From the NCBI GenBank assembly GCA_937916505.1, contig CALFSW010000478.1, positions 1 through 48,000 of the forward strand: DNA of 48,000 bases, given 5' to 3'. The stretch's first letter is position 1. Each line of letters opens with the position of its first letter. A program made the position numbers and the translations under genes. The notes beneath the pieces were generated by a model, which worked only from the letters and a program-made list of their open reading frames with translations, searched no databases and was not told the origin of the DNA. The stretch is from an uncultured Verrucomicrobiales bacterium. Lineage in GTDB: Bacteria > Verrucomicrobiota > Verrucomicrobiia > Verrucomicrobiales > Akkermansiaceae. Of the stretch, positions 15,751-23,339 are shown one piece after another.

Positions 15751-16898
15751 CGCGTCGTCTTTTCGTCCACAACGGGCTTGCGGGCCTCGGTTGGATCCTT
15801 GGTGGAGAAGCCCTTGATGATGACGCGGTAGCTCGGTTCGGATTTAAACTTTTCTTCGAAGAGAACGTGGTCGGTGCTTTTCCTCTCCAGGGACACGGCC
15901 CCGGTGAGGTTGCCCTCAACAATGGTGTGGGTCCCCAAATCGTAGTAAAGTGAACCGCGCGCGGCCCAAGTGCCGAGGACTTGTTTTTTGTCGCTGGTCC
16001 CCGAGAAGACGACCTTGCCTTTCACGATTTTAAGGCGGGTCTCATTGCCGTAGGTGGAATCTCTTTTGAAGGTGAGAGTGCCGCTAACGTCCAGATCTCC
16101 GCTTGGCGCGAGAAGGTGGGCGATCGTTTTGACATCGACATCCCATTCCTCCGGTCCCTCGGGATCAGTATCGGGGAGGAGGTAGGCTTCGCTGTAGACC
16201 GAGAAGTTCTTCACGCGTCCTTCCTGCTCTTTGGAGAGGGTGGCCTTGGTTTGGAAATCGACGAGTCCTTCGCCGGCTTCGTAGGTGTAGTCGGCGGTGA
16301 GGCCCTCGTAGGCCTCGAGAGGTTGGAGCTTGGCTTCGAGGAGGTGGTTTTCAATGCCCTTGCCTGTGAGGGCGGTGACCGCAAAGTTAATTCGTGAGAG
16401 GATTTTTTGGCGGTTTTCTTCGCTGCGAAGCCATTCCGTGGCCCGATCGGTCGCGATGTCGGCGGCCACTCCGCTGGGTCCGGAGAAGAGGATTTTTTTG
16501 GCCGCTTTTGCGACAATGCCGACGGCCGGGGGAAGATCGAGTTTGGCGTCGTCGAGATCGAGACGAACTTCCAGATCGCGGGCTTTGAGGATTTCGATCC
16601 CGACCACCACTTCGGTGTGGTCCTTGTTGACCGACTTCACCTCGCGGATGAAGTCAATTTCCCCTTCGTGGACGAGGGTGACTTTTTTCTCGAGGCCCCA
16701 ATCCTGGTCTTCGATCTGTCCCTGAACGGTGGAGGTGACGATGGTGCGATAGAACATGCCTTCCTCATAGCGGGAAAGTTGTTCGGAAGTGAGGGTTTGG
16801 TCGTCAGCGCCACCATCCCGGAAGATGAGAAAGACGGCGGCACCCAGCGCAATGACAAGGACGCCGATGACGGAAATAAGTTTGGTTTTAGGGGACAT
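15747..16898 (-). CDS. Single-pass anchored beta-rich protein, first gene of the ABC operon
   Basis: A 383-residue protein with an N-terminal transmembrane anchor (about 7-27, ISVIGVLVIALGAAVFLIF) and a long extracytoplasmic region of mostly beta character with charged turns. It lacks cysteines and any motif I know. Segments such as VTSTVQGQIEDQDWGLEKKV and FKRDSTYGNETRLKIVKGKV have the alternating pattern of a lipid-binding or barrel-like sheet, though that is speculative. Its stop overlaps the ABC gene start by 4 nt (ATGA). It lies 65 bp downstream of ispD; a short weak hairpin at 16934-16952 lies between them, so read-through from the yqeY-ispD unit is possible. Confidence 0.8.
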   Translation of the reverse strand: MSPKTKLISVIGVLVIALGAAVFLIFRDGGADDQTLTSEQLSRYEEGMFYRTIVTSTVQGQIEDQDWGLEKKVTLVHEGEIDFIREVKSVNKDHTEVVVGIEILKARDLEVRLDLDDAKLDLPPAVGIVAKAAKKILFSGPSGVAADIATDRATEWLRSEENRQKILSRINFAVTALTGKGIENHLLEAKLQPLEAYEGLTADYTYEAGEGLVDFQTKATLSKEQEGRVKNFSVYSEAYLLPDTDPEGPEEWDVDVKTIAHLLAPSGDLDVSGTLTFKRDSTYGNETRLKIVKGKVVFSGTSDKKQVLGTWAARGSLYYDLGTHTIVEGNLTGAVSLERKSTDHVLFEEKFKSEPSYRVIIKGFSTKDPTEARKPVVDEKTTR

Positions 16899-16963
16899 GA
16901 CAGGAGCACTATGAATAGGGGAAACCGTCCTGGCCTCTTACAAAAAAGAGGGATCTTTGCAGT

Positions 16964-17611
16964 CTAGGTTCCCGTGAGAGCCTCCAGATCGGCCTGGACG
17001 GTGATCTTGGGATTGAGCTGCGTGTTTTCCACGAGGGTGGTGCCTTGCCCGAGGATCTGAAGGGCGGAGACCTCATCGGTGATTTGGGCATCGCCGGAAG
17101 AGATGTTTTGGTAAGCCCGACGGATGAGTTTTTTGGAAAAAATTTGGGGTGTTTCCATGATCCAGAGGTCATCGCGGGAGACGGATTCGGTGGTGACGCC
17201 ATCAGGGGTGGCTCGTTTCAGGGTTTCGGTGACACGGCGGGCGAGGCTGGCGGCACCGGTTTTTTCCGAGGCGGCGAAGGTTGCGAGAATCGAAGGGGCG
17301 GAGACCATGGGGCGGGCGCCATCGTGAATGGCGACATGGGTGATGTCGTCATCGAGAGCGGCAAGGCCGGCGGCCACGGAATCAGATCTTTCCTTTCCCC
17401 CGTCCACCCGGGTGAGTTTCCCCCCCAGATCGGTCAGCCATTCGAAGCGTTCCGATGGGGTGACGACAATGACCTGGGTGATTTCCCGAAGTGAGGAAAA
17501 GGCCCGGGTGCTGTGCCAGAGGACGGGCTTGCCGTCGATGGGGGCGGCGAGTTTGTCGAAGCCCATTCGACGGCTGGAGCCCGAGGCTACGATGATAGCG
17601 CCGTAGGCCAT
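16964..17611 (-). CDS. ispD: 2-C-methyl-D-erythritol 4-phosphate cytidylyltransferase
   Basis: A 215-residue IspD, the third enzyme of the methylerythritol phosphate (MEP) pathway, which transfers CMP from CTP to MEP. The nucleotide-binding N-terminal motif is IIVASGSSRRMGFDKL (glycine-rich loop, conserved Arg and Lys). Further landmarks are VDGGKERSDSVAAGL and VAIHDGARPMVS, then ETPQIFSKKLI and DEVSALQ. Length is close to the usual 225-235. The ATG at 17611 lies 2 bp past the yqeY stop, so the two form an operon. It fits with the polyprenyl diphosphate synthase elsewhere in the window. Confidence 0.93.
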   Translation of the reverse strand: MAYGAIIVASGSSRRMGFDKLAAPIDGKPVLWHSTRAFSSLREITQVIVVTPSERFEWLTDLGGKLTRVDGGKERSDSVAAGLAALDDDITHVAIHDGARPMVSAPSILATFAASEKTGAASLARRVTETLKRATPDGVTTESVSRDDLWIMETPQIFSKKLIRRAYQNISSGDAQITDEVSALQILGQGTTLVENTQLNPKITVQADLEALTGT

Positions 17612-17613
17612 TT

Positions 17614-18069
17614 TTAGCTGAGATGCTTCATGACCTCTTGTGAGAGGGTCTTGCCATCCGCGCGACCGGCGACTTTAGCCTGCACGATAGCCATGACCTT
17701 GCCCATGTCGGCGCGAGTGGTGGCCCCGGTTTCGGCAACGGCATCAGTGACGATGGCGGAGATATCTTGGGCGCTCATGGCGGCGGGAAGGTATTTTTCG
17801 AGGACGGTGATTTCGACCTTCTCGTTTTCAGCGAGTTCGGGTCGGTCGGCTTTTTCGAACTGCTCGATGGAATCCTGACGCTGTTTGATTTGCTTGCGGA
17901 CGATGGCGAGGGCGTCGGCATCGGAGATGACGTTGTCCTTGTTGCCTGATTCGATGGCAGCATTGGTGAGGGCGGTTTTGAGAGCGCGGAGGGTGGTGAG
18001 AGCCACGGTGTCCCTGGCTTTCATCGCGGTCTTCAGGTGGTCCATTACGGTTTCGGCAAAAGTGCTCAT
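17614..18069 (-). CDS. GatB/YqeY domain protein
   Basis: A 151-residue YqeY-family protein, related to the tail domain of the GatB subunit of tRNA amidotransferase. The pattern is typical: MDHLKTAMKARDTVALTTLR at the start, then ALAIVRKQIKQRQDSIEQF, EITVLEKYLPAAMS, and at the end MGKVMAIVQAKVAGRADGK. I chose ATG 18069 (MSTFAETV), which matches the family N-terminus; a longer form from 18165 adds a Pro-rich tail of no family character. It is the first gene of the run yqeY-ispD and possibly of the ABC operon. Free-standing YqeY is thought to affect tRNA-dependent processes, but the precise role is unproven. Confidence 0.92.
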   Translation of the reverse strand: MSTFAETVMDHLKTAMKARDTVALTTLRALKTALTNAAIESGNKDNVISDADALAIVRKQIKQRQDSIEQFEKADRPELAENEKVEITVLEKYLPAAMSAQDISAIVTDAVAETGATTRADMGKVMAIVQAKVAGRADGKTLSQEVMKHLS

Positions 18070-18148
18070 GGGTGGGGTTGTGGAGGGATTTTCAACTTCG
18101 TGCAAGCACGGGTCTTGCGGGAGGGGAGGATTGTGATATCGATACGGC

Positions 18149-18652
18149 GTGAAAAAGCAGGGCATCGGAGGGTTTCTCTATCTCGCATTTATTGGATTGG
18201 CCCTTGCGATCATTGGTGGCGTGTTTGTGGCGATCCTGTGGCGGGGCTACTCCAGAGCGAAGGAGACGCGGGAGTGGCCGAAGGTGCCGGCGGTGGTTGT
18301 GGTGTCGCAGGTGGGGGAGCGTCAACTGGGGAGGGATGTGCCCAAAGAGTATACCCATGAACTGATTTACGAGTATCGGATTGATGGTGAATTTTATCGG
18401 TCGGAAAAGCTAAAACGCCGGGAAAATCCCTTCTTCAAGGAGAAAGCGAAGGTGGCTCCGGAAGCGGGGCGTTTTCCGGTGGGGAGTAAATTGGAAGCCT
18501 TTGTGAATCCGAATGATCCCAAGGAAGCTGTGGTGGAGCACGAGACGAAGGCGCCGGGGTATTCGATCTGGTTTCCGGGGTTGTTCCTGGTGGGTGGTTT
18601 GGGGGTTTTTGTGCGAGCCGTTTCAAAAATGTTAAGAAAAGCGGAGGGTTGA
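18149..18652 (+). CDS. DUF3592 family membrane protein
   Basis: A 167-residue protein with two transmembrane segments (about 8-30 and 140-160) flanking a soluble domain, the usual DUF3592 layout. Characteristic features are WPKVPAVVV after the first helix, YTHELIYEYRIDGEFYRSEK, and FPVGSKLEAFVNPNDPKEAV. The start is a GTG at 18149 (MKKQGIG...). It is divergent from yqeY across a 79-bp gap. The function of the family is unknown. Confidence 0.88.
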   Translation: MKKQGIGGFLYLAFIGLALAIIGGVFVAILWRGYSRAKETREWPKVPAVVVVSQVGERQLGRDVPKEYTHELIYEYRIDGEFYRSEKLKRRENPFFKEKAKVAPEAGRFPVGSKLEAFVNPNDPKEAVVEHETKAPGYSIWFPGLFLVGGLGVFVRAVSKMLRKAEG

Positions 18653-18687
18653 AAGTTTTTTTTAGAGGGTGCAGGTAGGTTTTGTTG

Positions 18688-19389
18688 ATGAATTTCATAA
18701 TCTTGTCGGTTTTATTGATCATCGGGAATCTTTTTGGTCAGGCCACAGCTGATGAAGCGAAGCTTTCGGCCCATCAACTTTCGGATTGGAAATTTGGAGA
18801 AACTCTCTTTGGCGAAAAGGTGGCTCCTGTTTCCCTTGAAGGCAAGGTGGTCGTCCTGGTGTATTGGGACGTCAAATGTGGGTCGTGCCTTAAATCAATT
18901 TCCCATATCGCAGCCATTGATAAAAAGCTTCGGAGCAAAGGAGTTCGGGTGATTGGTGCAGAGGCCTATCGATCGGGGAAGGAGCAGATTGCCAGGGTTG
19001 TGAAATCACATCACGTTGGCTTTAGTATCACTGACGGAGTGACAGGGCCGCTTTCCATTTCCGGCCTTCCCCATGCGGTGGTATTTGGCGCTGATGGAAG
19101 GGGGCTTTTTAGCGGGCATCCAAACGACGAGTCCTTTGAAGGAACTATCAGGAATGCTCTTTCCGGAGTGAAGAAAAGTGAGAGTGTCGTGGTAAAAGCG
19201 GCGAATTCCCTTTTGGTGGCTGAGCGGACATGGACGAATCGTGAAGACAAACCCCTCGTGGCGGCCGTAGTTCGCTTGGAGGGAGAGAATGTGATCTTTA
19301 GACTCAAGGGGGGCGGTGAAGTGCCATACGCCCTGAGCAAGTTGGCTGATGATGATCAAAATTTGATCAAGGAAAGTGCGGGTAACTGA
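18688..19389 (+). CDS. Exported thioredoxin-like (TlpA/redoxin) protein
   Basis: A 233-residue exported protein. MNFIILSVLLIIGNLFGQ is a signal peptide. The ATG at 18688 is preferred to two upstream in-frame TTG codons. A thioredoxin-like domain follows, with the redox motif WDVKCGSCLKS (C64, C67; CGSC). The cis-Pro segment GLPHAVVFGADG supports the fold. The C-terminal third adds a small beta module (NVIFRLKGGGEVPYALSKL) like the short SHD1-type tail of some verrucomicrobial and planctomycete proteins; that is tentative. A periplasmic thiol reductase or disulfide-handling role is likely. It lies 35 bp after the DUF3592 gene, in the same direction. Confidence 0.82.
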   Translation: MNFIILSVLLIIGNLFGQATADEAKLSAHQLSDWKFGETLFGEKVAPVSLEGKVVVLVYWDVKCGSCLKSISHIAAIDKKLRSKGVRVIGAEAYRSGKEQIARVVKSHHVGFSITDGVTGPLSISGLPHAVVFGADGRGLFSGHPNDESFEGTIRNALSGVKKSESVVVKAANSLLVAERTWTNREDKPLVAAVVRLEGENVIFRLKGGGEVPYALSKLADDDQNLIKESAGN

Positions 19390-19464
19390 TCGCAGTTCTG
19401 ACTCGACTTATTTTTCAAATGCATAGCTCTTGACCCTTGGAGTTTTTTTTATTTTGCTCGCTGC

Positions 19465-20676
19465 GTGAGGAATATTTTTTTATTAATTTCCCTGAGTCTT
19501 CCCGTTCAGGCGCTCATCATCAAAGTCGACTATCGTTTTGACACCAATGGCTTCTTTACCCCGGAAGCCAGGGTTGCTATGGAGGCAGCGGCAGCCCGAT
19601 GGAGCAGAGTGATCGACCAAACTCTCCTCCCGGTAAATTTAGTGGACAATGAATACCAGGATCATCGTTTTAAGCTTTTCCATCCATCGTCGGGCGAAAT
19701 TTATGAATTGAGCGCCGCTGCAAGTGAAGCCTCAGACTTTATTGTGACGAGATTTAGCCAGCCTGCCGCCGATGAATATCTGGGTGGGTTCACGCTGGAA
19801 GAAGATGAATGGGTTCTTTTTGTTGGGTCCAGACCTCTTGCCGAGGCTGCCCGGGGTGGCCCGCTTGCCGCTGGAATTAATACGGCTGATGTTTTTGATA
19901 ATCCAAAAAGTTTTATCAACCGCGGCTTCAATAAGGGGCGGGAGTCTTTGACGGTTTTCGGAGGATCGATCTCGTTTAATCTGAACGGGGGATGGAATTT
20001 CAACCTCGCGAAACCAGGCGGGTTGGATTTTTACACGATTGCCCTCCACGAAATTGGTCACGGCCTTGGTCTCAATGCCAAAATTTCCGAAGAGTGGACG
20101 GACCTCGTCTCTGAGGAGGGGGAGTTCACGGGAACCAACGCAATTTCAGCGTATCAGAGAGATACGGGTGAGGCTGTCAAGTCCCTTAAAATCGTCAGTG
20201 AGTCAGCTTACAACTACCACTGGGCGGACGATGTCTATGATTCGATCATTTTTCCATTGGGTGAGCCCAACTATATTGGAACTTTAGGGCCTGGTAAGCT
20301 TCAGGATCTTCTCATGGAGCCCGTGGCCACATTCAGTTCGGTCTTAAGTCGGTTTGAGATTACCAATGTGGACGTGGGTGGGTTGCAGGATATCGGTTGG
20401 AGTGTGATCACCGGGGATCCGCCGGAAGGGCCGGAGATCCCTCTGGAATTTTCCCGCTCCGCTGAAGGGGGGCTGGCATTGAATATTCCTACCGAGGCTG
20501 GTGCGGTATATACGATTCAAACTTCGATCGATGGATTCAATTGGTTGGACGTGAGTCCTCCGGTGATCGGTGATGGCACCAGTTTTTCTTGGACTGATGG
20601 ACAGGAGGGCTTCATCGATTCTTTTGGCCCCGCTTCCGGGCTTGAAGGGAAATTCTATCGGATTCGTATGAAATAA
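19465..20676 (+). CDS. Exported zincin-like metalloprotease
   Basis: A 403-residue protein starting at GTG 19465, with a short signal peptide (MRNIFLLISLSLPVQALI). The active-site helix is LHEIGHGLGL: H195 and H199 as zinc ligands with E196 as catalytic base. The usual metzincin third histidine six residues after H199 is absent (ALA/LYS there), so the third ligand must lie elsewhere or the site is altered. The N-terminal part (AARWSRVIDQTLLPVNL) matches the prodomain-like region of bacterial HEIGHGLG proteases. The last 100 residues (EGPEIPLEFSRSAEGGLALN ... FYRIRM) form a beta module found at the C-terminus of many verrucomicrobial exported proteins. Substrate unknown. Confidence 0.78.
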   Translation: MRNIFLLISLSLPVQALIIKVDYRFDTNGFFTPEARVAMEAAAARWSRVIDQTLLPVNLVDNEYQDHRFKLFHPSSGEIYELSAAASEASDFIVTRFSQPAADEYLGGFTLEEDEWVLFVGSRPLAEAARGGPLAAGINTADVFDNPKSFINRGFNKGRESLTVFGGSISFNLNGGWNFNLAKPGGLDFYTIALHEIGHGLGLNAKISEEWTDLVSEEGEFTGTNAISAYQRDTGEAVKSLKIVSESAYNYHWADDVYDSIIFPLGEPNYIGTLGPGKLQDLLMEPVATFSSVLSRFEITNVDVGGLQDIGWSVITGDPPEGPEIPLEFSRSAEGGLALNIPTEAGAVYTIQTSIDGFNWLDVSPPVIGDGTSFSWTDGQEGFIDSFGPASGLEGKFYRIRMK

Positions 20677-20830
20677 TTTGAGCGAAGGGCACCGGGAGAA
20701 GTTCGAGGCATCGGTGAAGCATCGGCTCGCGATTTTAAAGTCACATTCCGGGAATTTTGAACTGGGTCGGTTCCGGGCTTGCCAAGGTTGGTTGTCTGTC
20801 AAAGACTCCGCCTGCTTTTAGGAATGAAAA

Positions 20831-20913
20831 GCCTCCGTGGCGGAATTGGTAGACGCTGTGGATTTAAAATCCATTGATCCTAGATCGTGCGGGTTCGATT
20901 CCCGCCGGAGGTA
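20831..20913 (+). tRNA. tRNA-Leu (UAA anticodon)
   Basis: An 83-nt tRNA with acceptor GCCTCCG, D-arm GCGGAATTGGTAGACGC, anticodon stem GTGGA/TCCAT around loop TTTAAAA (anticodon TAA, reading UUA), a long variable arm with GATC-CTA-GATC, and T-arm GCGGG-TTCGATT-CCCGC. The long variable arm and D-loop are diagnostic of Leu. CCA is not encoded. Position 1-72 is G-U rather than the usual G-C, with A73 as discriminator. Confidence 0.95.
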
Positions 20914-20929
20914 TTTCCTTCTTTCCTAC

Positions 20930-21345
20930 CATCTGTTTTGTCGATGCTGGATGTGGTTTTATCGATTGGTCAGGGCCGGGGGGATCGCTTTGATGAGGGG
21001 ATGTATCGCAGGGATCCCGAGAACGATGACTTGCGGGGGACTCAAGCGGCGGCGCATCGTTCGACGGTGAGGCATTTCGAGCCCTTGTTCAGCCATCGTT
21101 ATGAGAAAGTGAGGACTCGCTCCCAAAGTCTTGCCGAGATTGTGCGCTTGAATGGGAAGGCTCGGCGAGGTGAGGTTTTTTGGTCCGGGGGGAGAGTGAA
21201 AGCTACCTCTTTTCCAGACCGAATCACCCGTTTTACAACGACACTTCTTATTGGATTGTTCCGATTCCAGGAGAATTCATCAAAGGGCACGCGGGCCACT
21301 GGAATCATAGTTTCATCGGTCTGATGACGGCGATGACGAATTGAG
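20930..21345 (+). pseudogene. Possible frame-broken coding remnant downstream of tRNA-Leu
   Basis: One frame gives a protein-like stretch from about 20944 (MLDVVLSIGQGRGDRF, then HFEPLFSHRYEKVRTRSQSL) to about 21180. A different frame then gives NHPFYNDTSYWIVPIPGEF and GHAGHWNHSFIGL up to a TGA near 21344. Each part reads like real protein, but no single frame spans both. This suggests an old gene broken by indels. I could not recognise the family, and chance cannot be excluded. It fills most of the 455 bp between tRNA-Leu and the CvpA gene; nothing else is seen there. Confidence 0.35.
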
Positions 21346-21368
21346 AATGGGGCCGGGGGCCGGGAGCT

Positions 21369-22163
21369 TCACTGCCGCAGGCCGAGGATGGCTTCGATAT
21401 CGAGCTTCTCAAGTTGCTCATCCGAGAAAATCCCGCGGATTCTTTTTTGCACTTCTTTGTTTCGGAGAAGGCCGGCGTAGTTGCCTTGGTCGTAGGCTTC
21501 CTGAATCGCGGGGTCGACCGGAACGGCGTCGTAAATTATCTCACCGCTTTGTTGTGCGGTGACCTGGGCATACTTCTCTTTGTTTTCTTGAACGATGGCG
21601 AGTTTGGTGGCGGTGGTTTCCATCGGATCGTTCAGAAAGTCGATTTTTTGGTGCCATTGGCCGATCTCGCTTTCGTCGACCCACTTTTTGAGTTTGGCCC
21701 AGGTGGGTTCCTTGCTGGAGGTGTCGATTTTTCCAGTGACGTAGTTTTTGAGCCGTTCGAGCTCGGACATGGTTCCGGCGTAGCGAACTCCGGTCAGCAT
21801 GAAGTAGGCGAAGCCAAGTCCCAGAAGGAGCCCGAAAGTCCCTCCGGGTAGTCCGAAACCACCGGTGCGAGCCTGGCTGCCTTCACCGCTCTTTCCGGAG
21901 AGGAAGCCGAGGACCTTCCGGATAACGATGACCGTGAGAATGAAGGTGATGACCCCGATGGCGGCGGACATCCAGGGTTCGGGTTGGGCCACGGCTTTTT
22001 TGGCGATGGCGAAGCCGTTGTTGTAAGCCCAGAGGCCGGCGAGGGTGCCGAGAGCGAGTGAGATGAGATTAAAGAAGAACTTCACGAAGTTCTTCAGGAA
22101 TCCAAGGGCGGTAAAGAGGGCAAGAATGATGCCAACGATGGTGTTGGGCGGGAGTTGGTCCAT
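21369..22163 (-). CDS. CvpA-like membrane protein
   Basis: A 264-residue protein whose N-terminal half has four hydrophobic segments (about 8-27, 28-48, 66-85 and 100-125), in the arrangement of the CvpA family (colicin V production, envelope-related). Typical pieces are IVGIILALFTALGFLKNFVK and AAIGVITFILTVIVIRKVLG, then a Gly-rich loop and GLLLGLGFAYFMLTGVRY. The C-terminal 130 residues are hydrophilic and helical with many charged residues and no known domain, making it longer than classical CvpA (about 160). It is monocistronic on the minus strand. Confidence 0.75.
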   Translation of the reverse strand: MDQLPPNTIVGIILALFTALGFLKNFVKFFFNLISLALGTLAGLWAYNNGFAIAKKAVAQPEPWMSAAIGVITFILTVIVIRKVLGFLSGKSGEGSQARTGGFGLPGGTFGLLLGLGFAYFMLTGVRYAGTMSELERLKNYVTGKIDTSSKEPTWAKLKKWVDESEIGQWHQKIDFLNDPMETTATKLAIVQENKEKYAQVTAQQSGEIIYDAVPVDPAIQEAYDQGNYAGLLRNKEVQKRIRGIFSDEQLEKLDIEAILGLRQ

Positions 22164-22252
22164 GGCTGGGAAAAGCTGCCATGGTTGCAGGATGAGGGAA
22201 ATTGAAATTTGTTTTGAAAGCCCCGTGAAGGCCGATCAAAAAGAAGTCGCCG

Positions 22253-23338
22253 TCACTCTCCGCAAAATGCGCGGTGTCGCAGAAGGTGATCGCAGAGGAT
22301 GAGGTTGGTCATGGCCTCGACGATGGGGACGGCGCGGGGGAGGACGCAGGCATCGTGGCGTCCCCGGCCTTTGAGCTCGGTGTCTTTCTTATCTTTGGAG
22401 ACGGTGGGCTGGGAGGACATGATGGTGGCGGTGGGCTTGAAGGCGACCCGGAAGAGGATGGGCTCTCCGTTTGAGATGCCGCCCTGGACGCCGCCGGAGT
22501 TGTTGGTCTTGGTGCGGACTTTTTCGCCCTCCATGAAGAAGTGGTCGTTGTGCTCGGAGCCTTTCAAAGTGGTGCCGGCGAATCCGGAGCCGATTTCAAA
22601 TCCCTTGGTCGCGGGGATGGAGAGCATGGCTTTGGCGAGCTCGGCTTCGAGGCGGTCGAAGACGGGTTCACCCAGTCCGGGAGGACAACCACGGACGACG
22701 CATTCGATGGTGCCGCCGATGGAGTTTCCTTCCGAGCGGACTTCCTTAATGCGGGTGATCATGGCTTCGGCCGCGACGGGATCGCCGGTGCGGACGATGT
22801 TTGCTTCGATGTCGGCTGAGGTGACGGTGAGCGGGTCGACATTGGCCGGGATGTCCTGGACGGTTTTGACCCATGCGAGGGTTTCGAGGTCCGGACAGAA
22901 ATGTTGGAGGACTTTCTTGGCGATGGCGGCGGCGGCGACGCGGCCGATGGTCTCGCGGGCGGAGGAACGTCCGCCGCCCTGGGGATTGCGGGTGCCGTAT
23001 TTGGCATCGTAGGTGTAGTCGGCGTGGGAGGGGCGGTATTTATCAACCATCTCGGAGTAGGCCTCGGGACGGTGGTCCTTATTCCGGACGAGAATGGCGA
23101 TGGGGGAGCCGAGGGTTTTTCCTTCAAAGGTGCCGGAGAGGATTTCACAGTGATCGGCTTCGTTGCGAGGAGTGGTGACTTCGGATTGGCCGGGGCGGCG
23201 GCGGTCGAGTTCGATTTGGAGGTCGGCTTCGGAGAGCGGGATGAGGGGAGGGCAGCCATCAATGATGACGCCGACGCCTCCGCCGTGGGATTCGCCGAAG
23301 GTGGAAATGCGGAAAAGTTGGCCGAGCTGGCTGGACAT
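22253..23338 (-). CDS. aroC: Chorismate synthase
   Basis: A 361-residue chorismate synthase, the last step of the shikimate pathway, converting EPSP to chorismate with reduced FMN. Landmarks from the N-terminus are [18 protein letters not shown], then [10 protein letters not shown] (Arg cluster), [20 protein letters not shown] and [17 protein letters not shown]; further on are [20 protein letters not shown] and [26 protein letters not shown] lies near the C-terminus. All catalytic regions are intact and the length is typical. The upstream C92-like gene is frameshifted and its frame runs on into aroC, but aroC has its own clear ATG and conserved start ([17 protein letters not shown]). Confidence 0.96.
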   Translation of the reverse strand: MSSQLGQLFRISTFGESHGGGVGVIIDGCPPLIPLSEADLQIELDRRRPGQSEVTTPRNEADHCEILSGTFEGKTLGSPIAILVRNKDHRPEAYSEMVDKYRPSHADYTYDAKYGTRNPQGGGRSSARETIGRVAAAAIAKKVLQHFCPDLETLAWVKTVQDIPANVDPLTVTSADIEANIVRTGDPVAAEAMITRIKEVRSEGNSIGGTIECVVRGCPPGLGEPVFDRLEAELAKAMLSIPATKGFEIGSGFAGTTLKGSEHNDHFFMEGEKVRTKTNNSGGVQGGISNGEPILFRVAFKPTATIMSSQPTVSKDKKDTELKGRGRHDACVLPRAVPIVEAMTNLILCDHLLRHRAFCGE

Positions 23339-23339
23339 G

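Noticed and set aside
22192-22302. Small plus-strand frame (about 36 codons) beside the 3' end of aroC
   Set aside because: It overlaps aroC antisense, has no ribosome-binding site and no recognised family.
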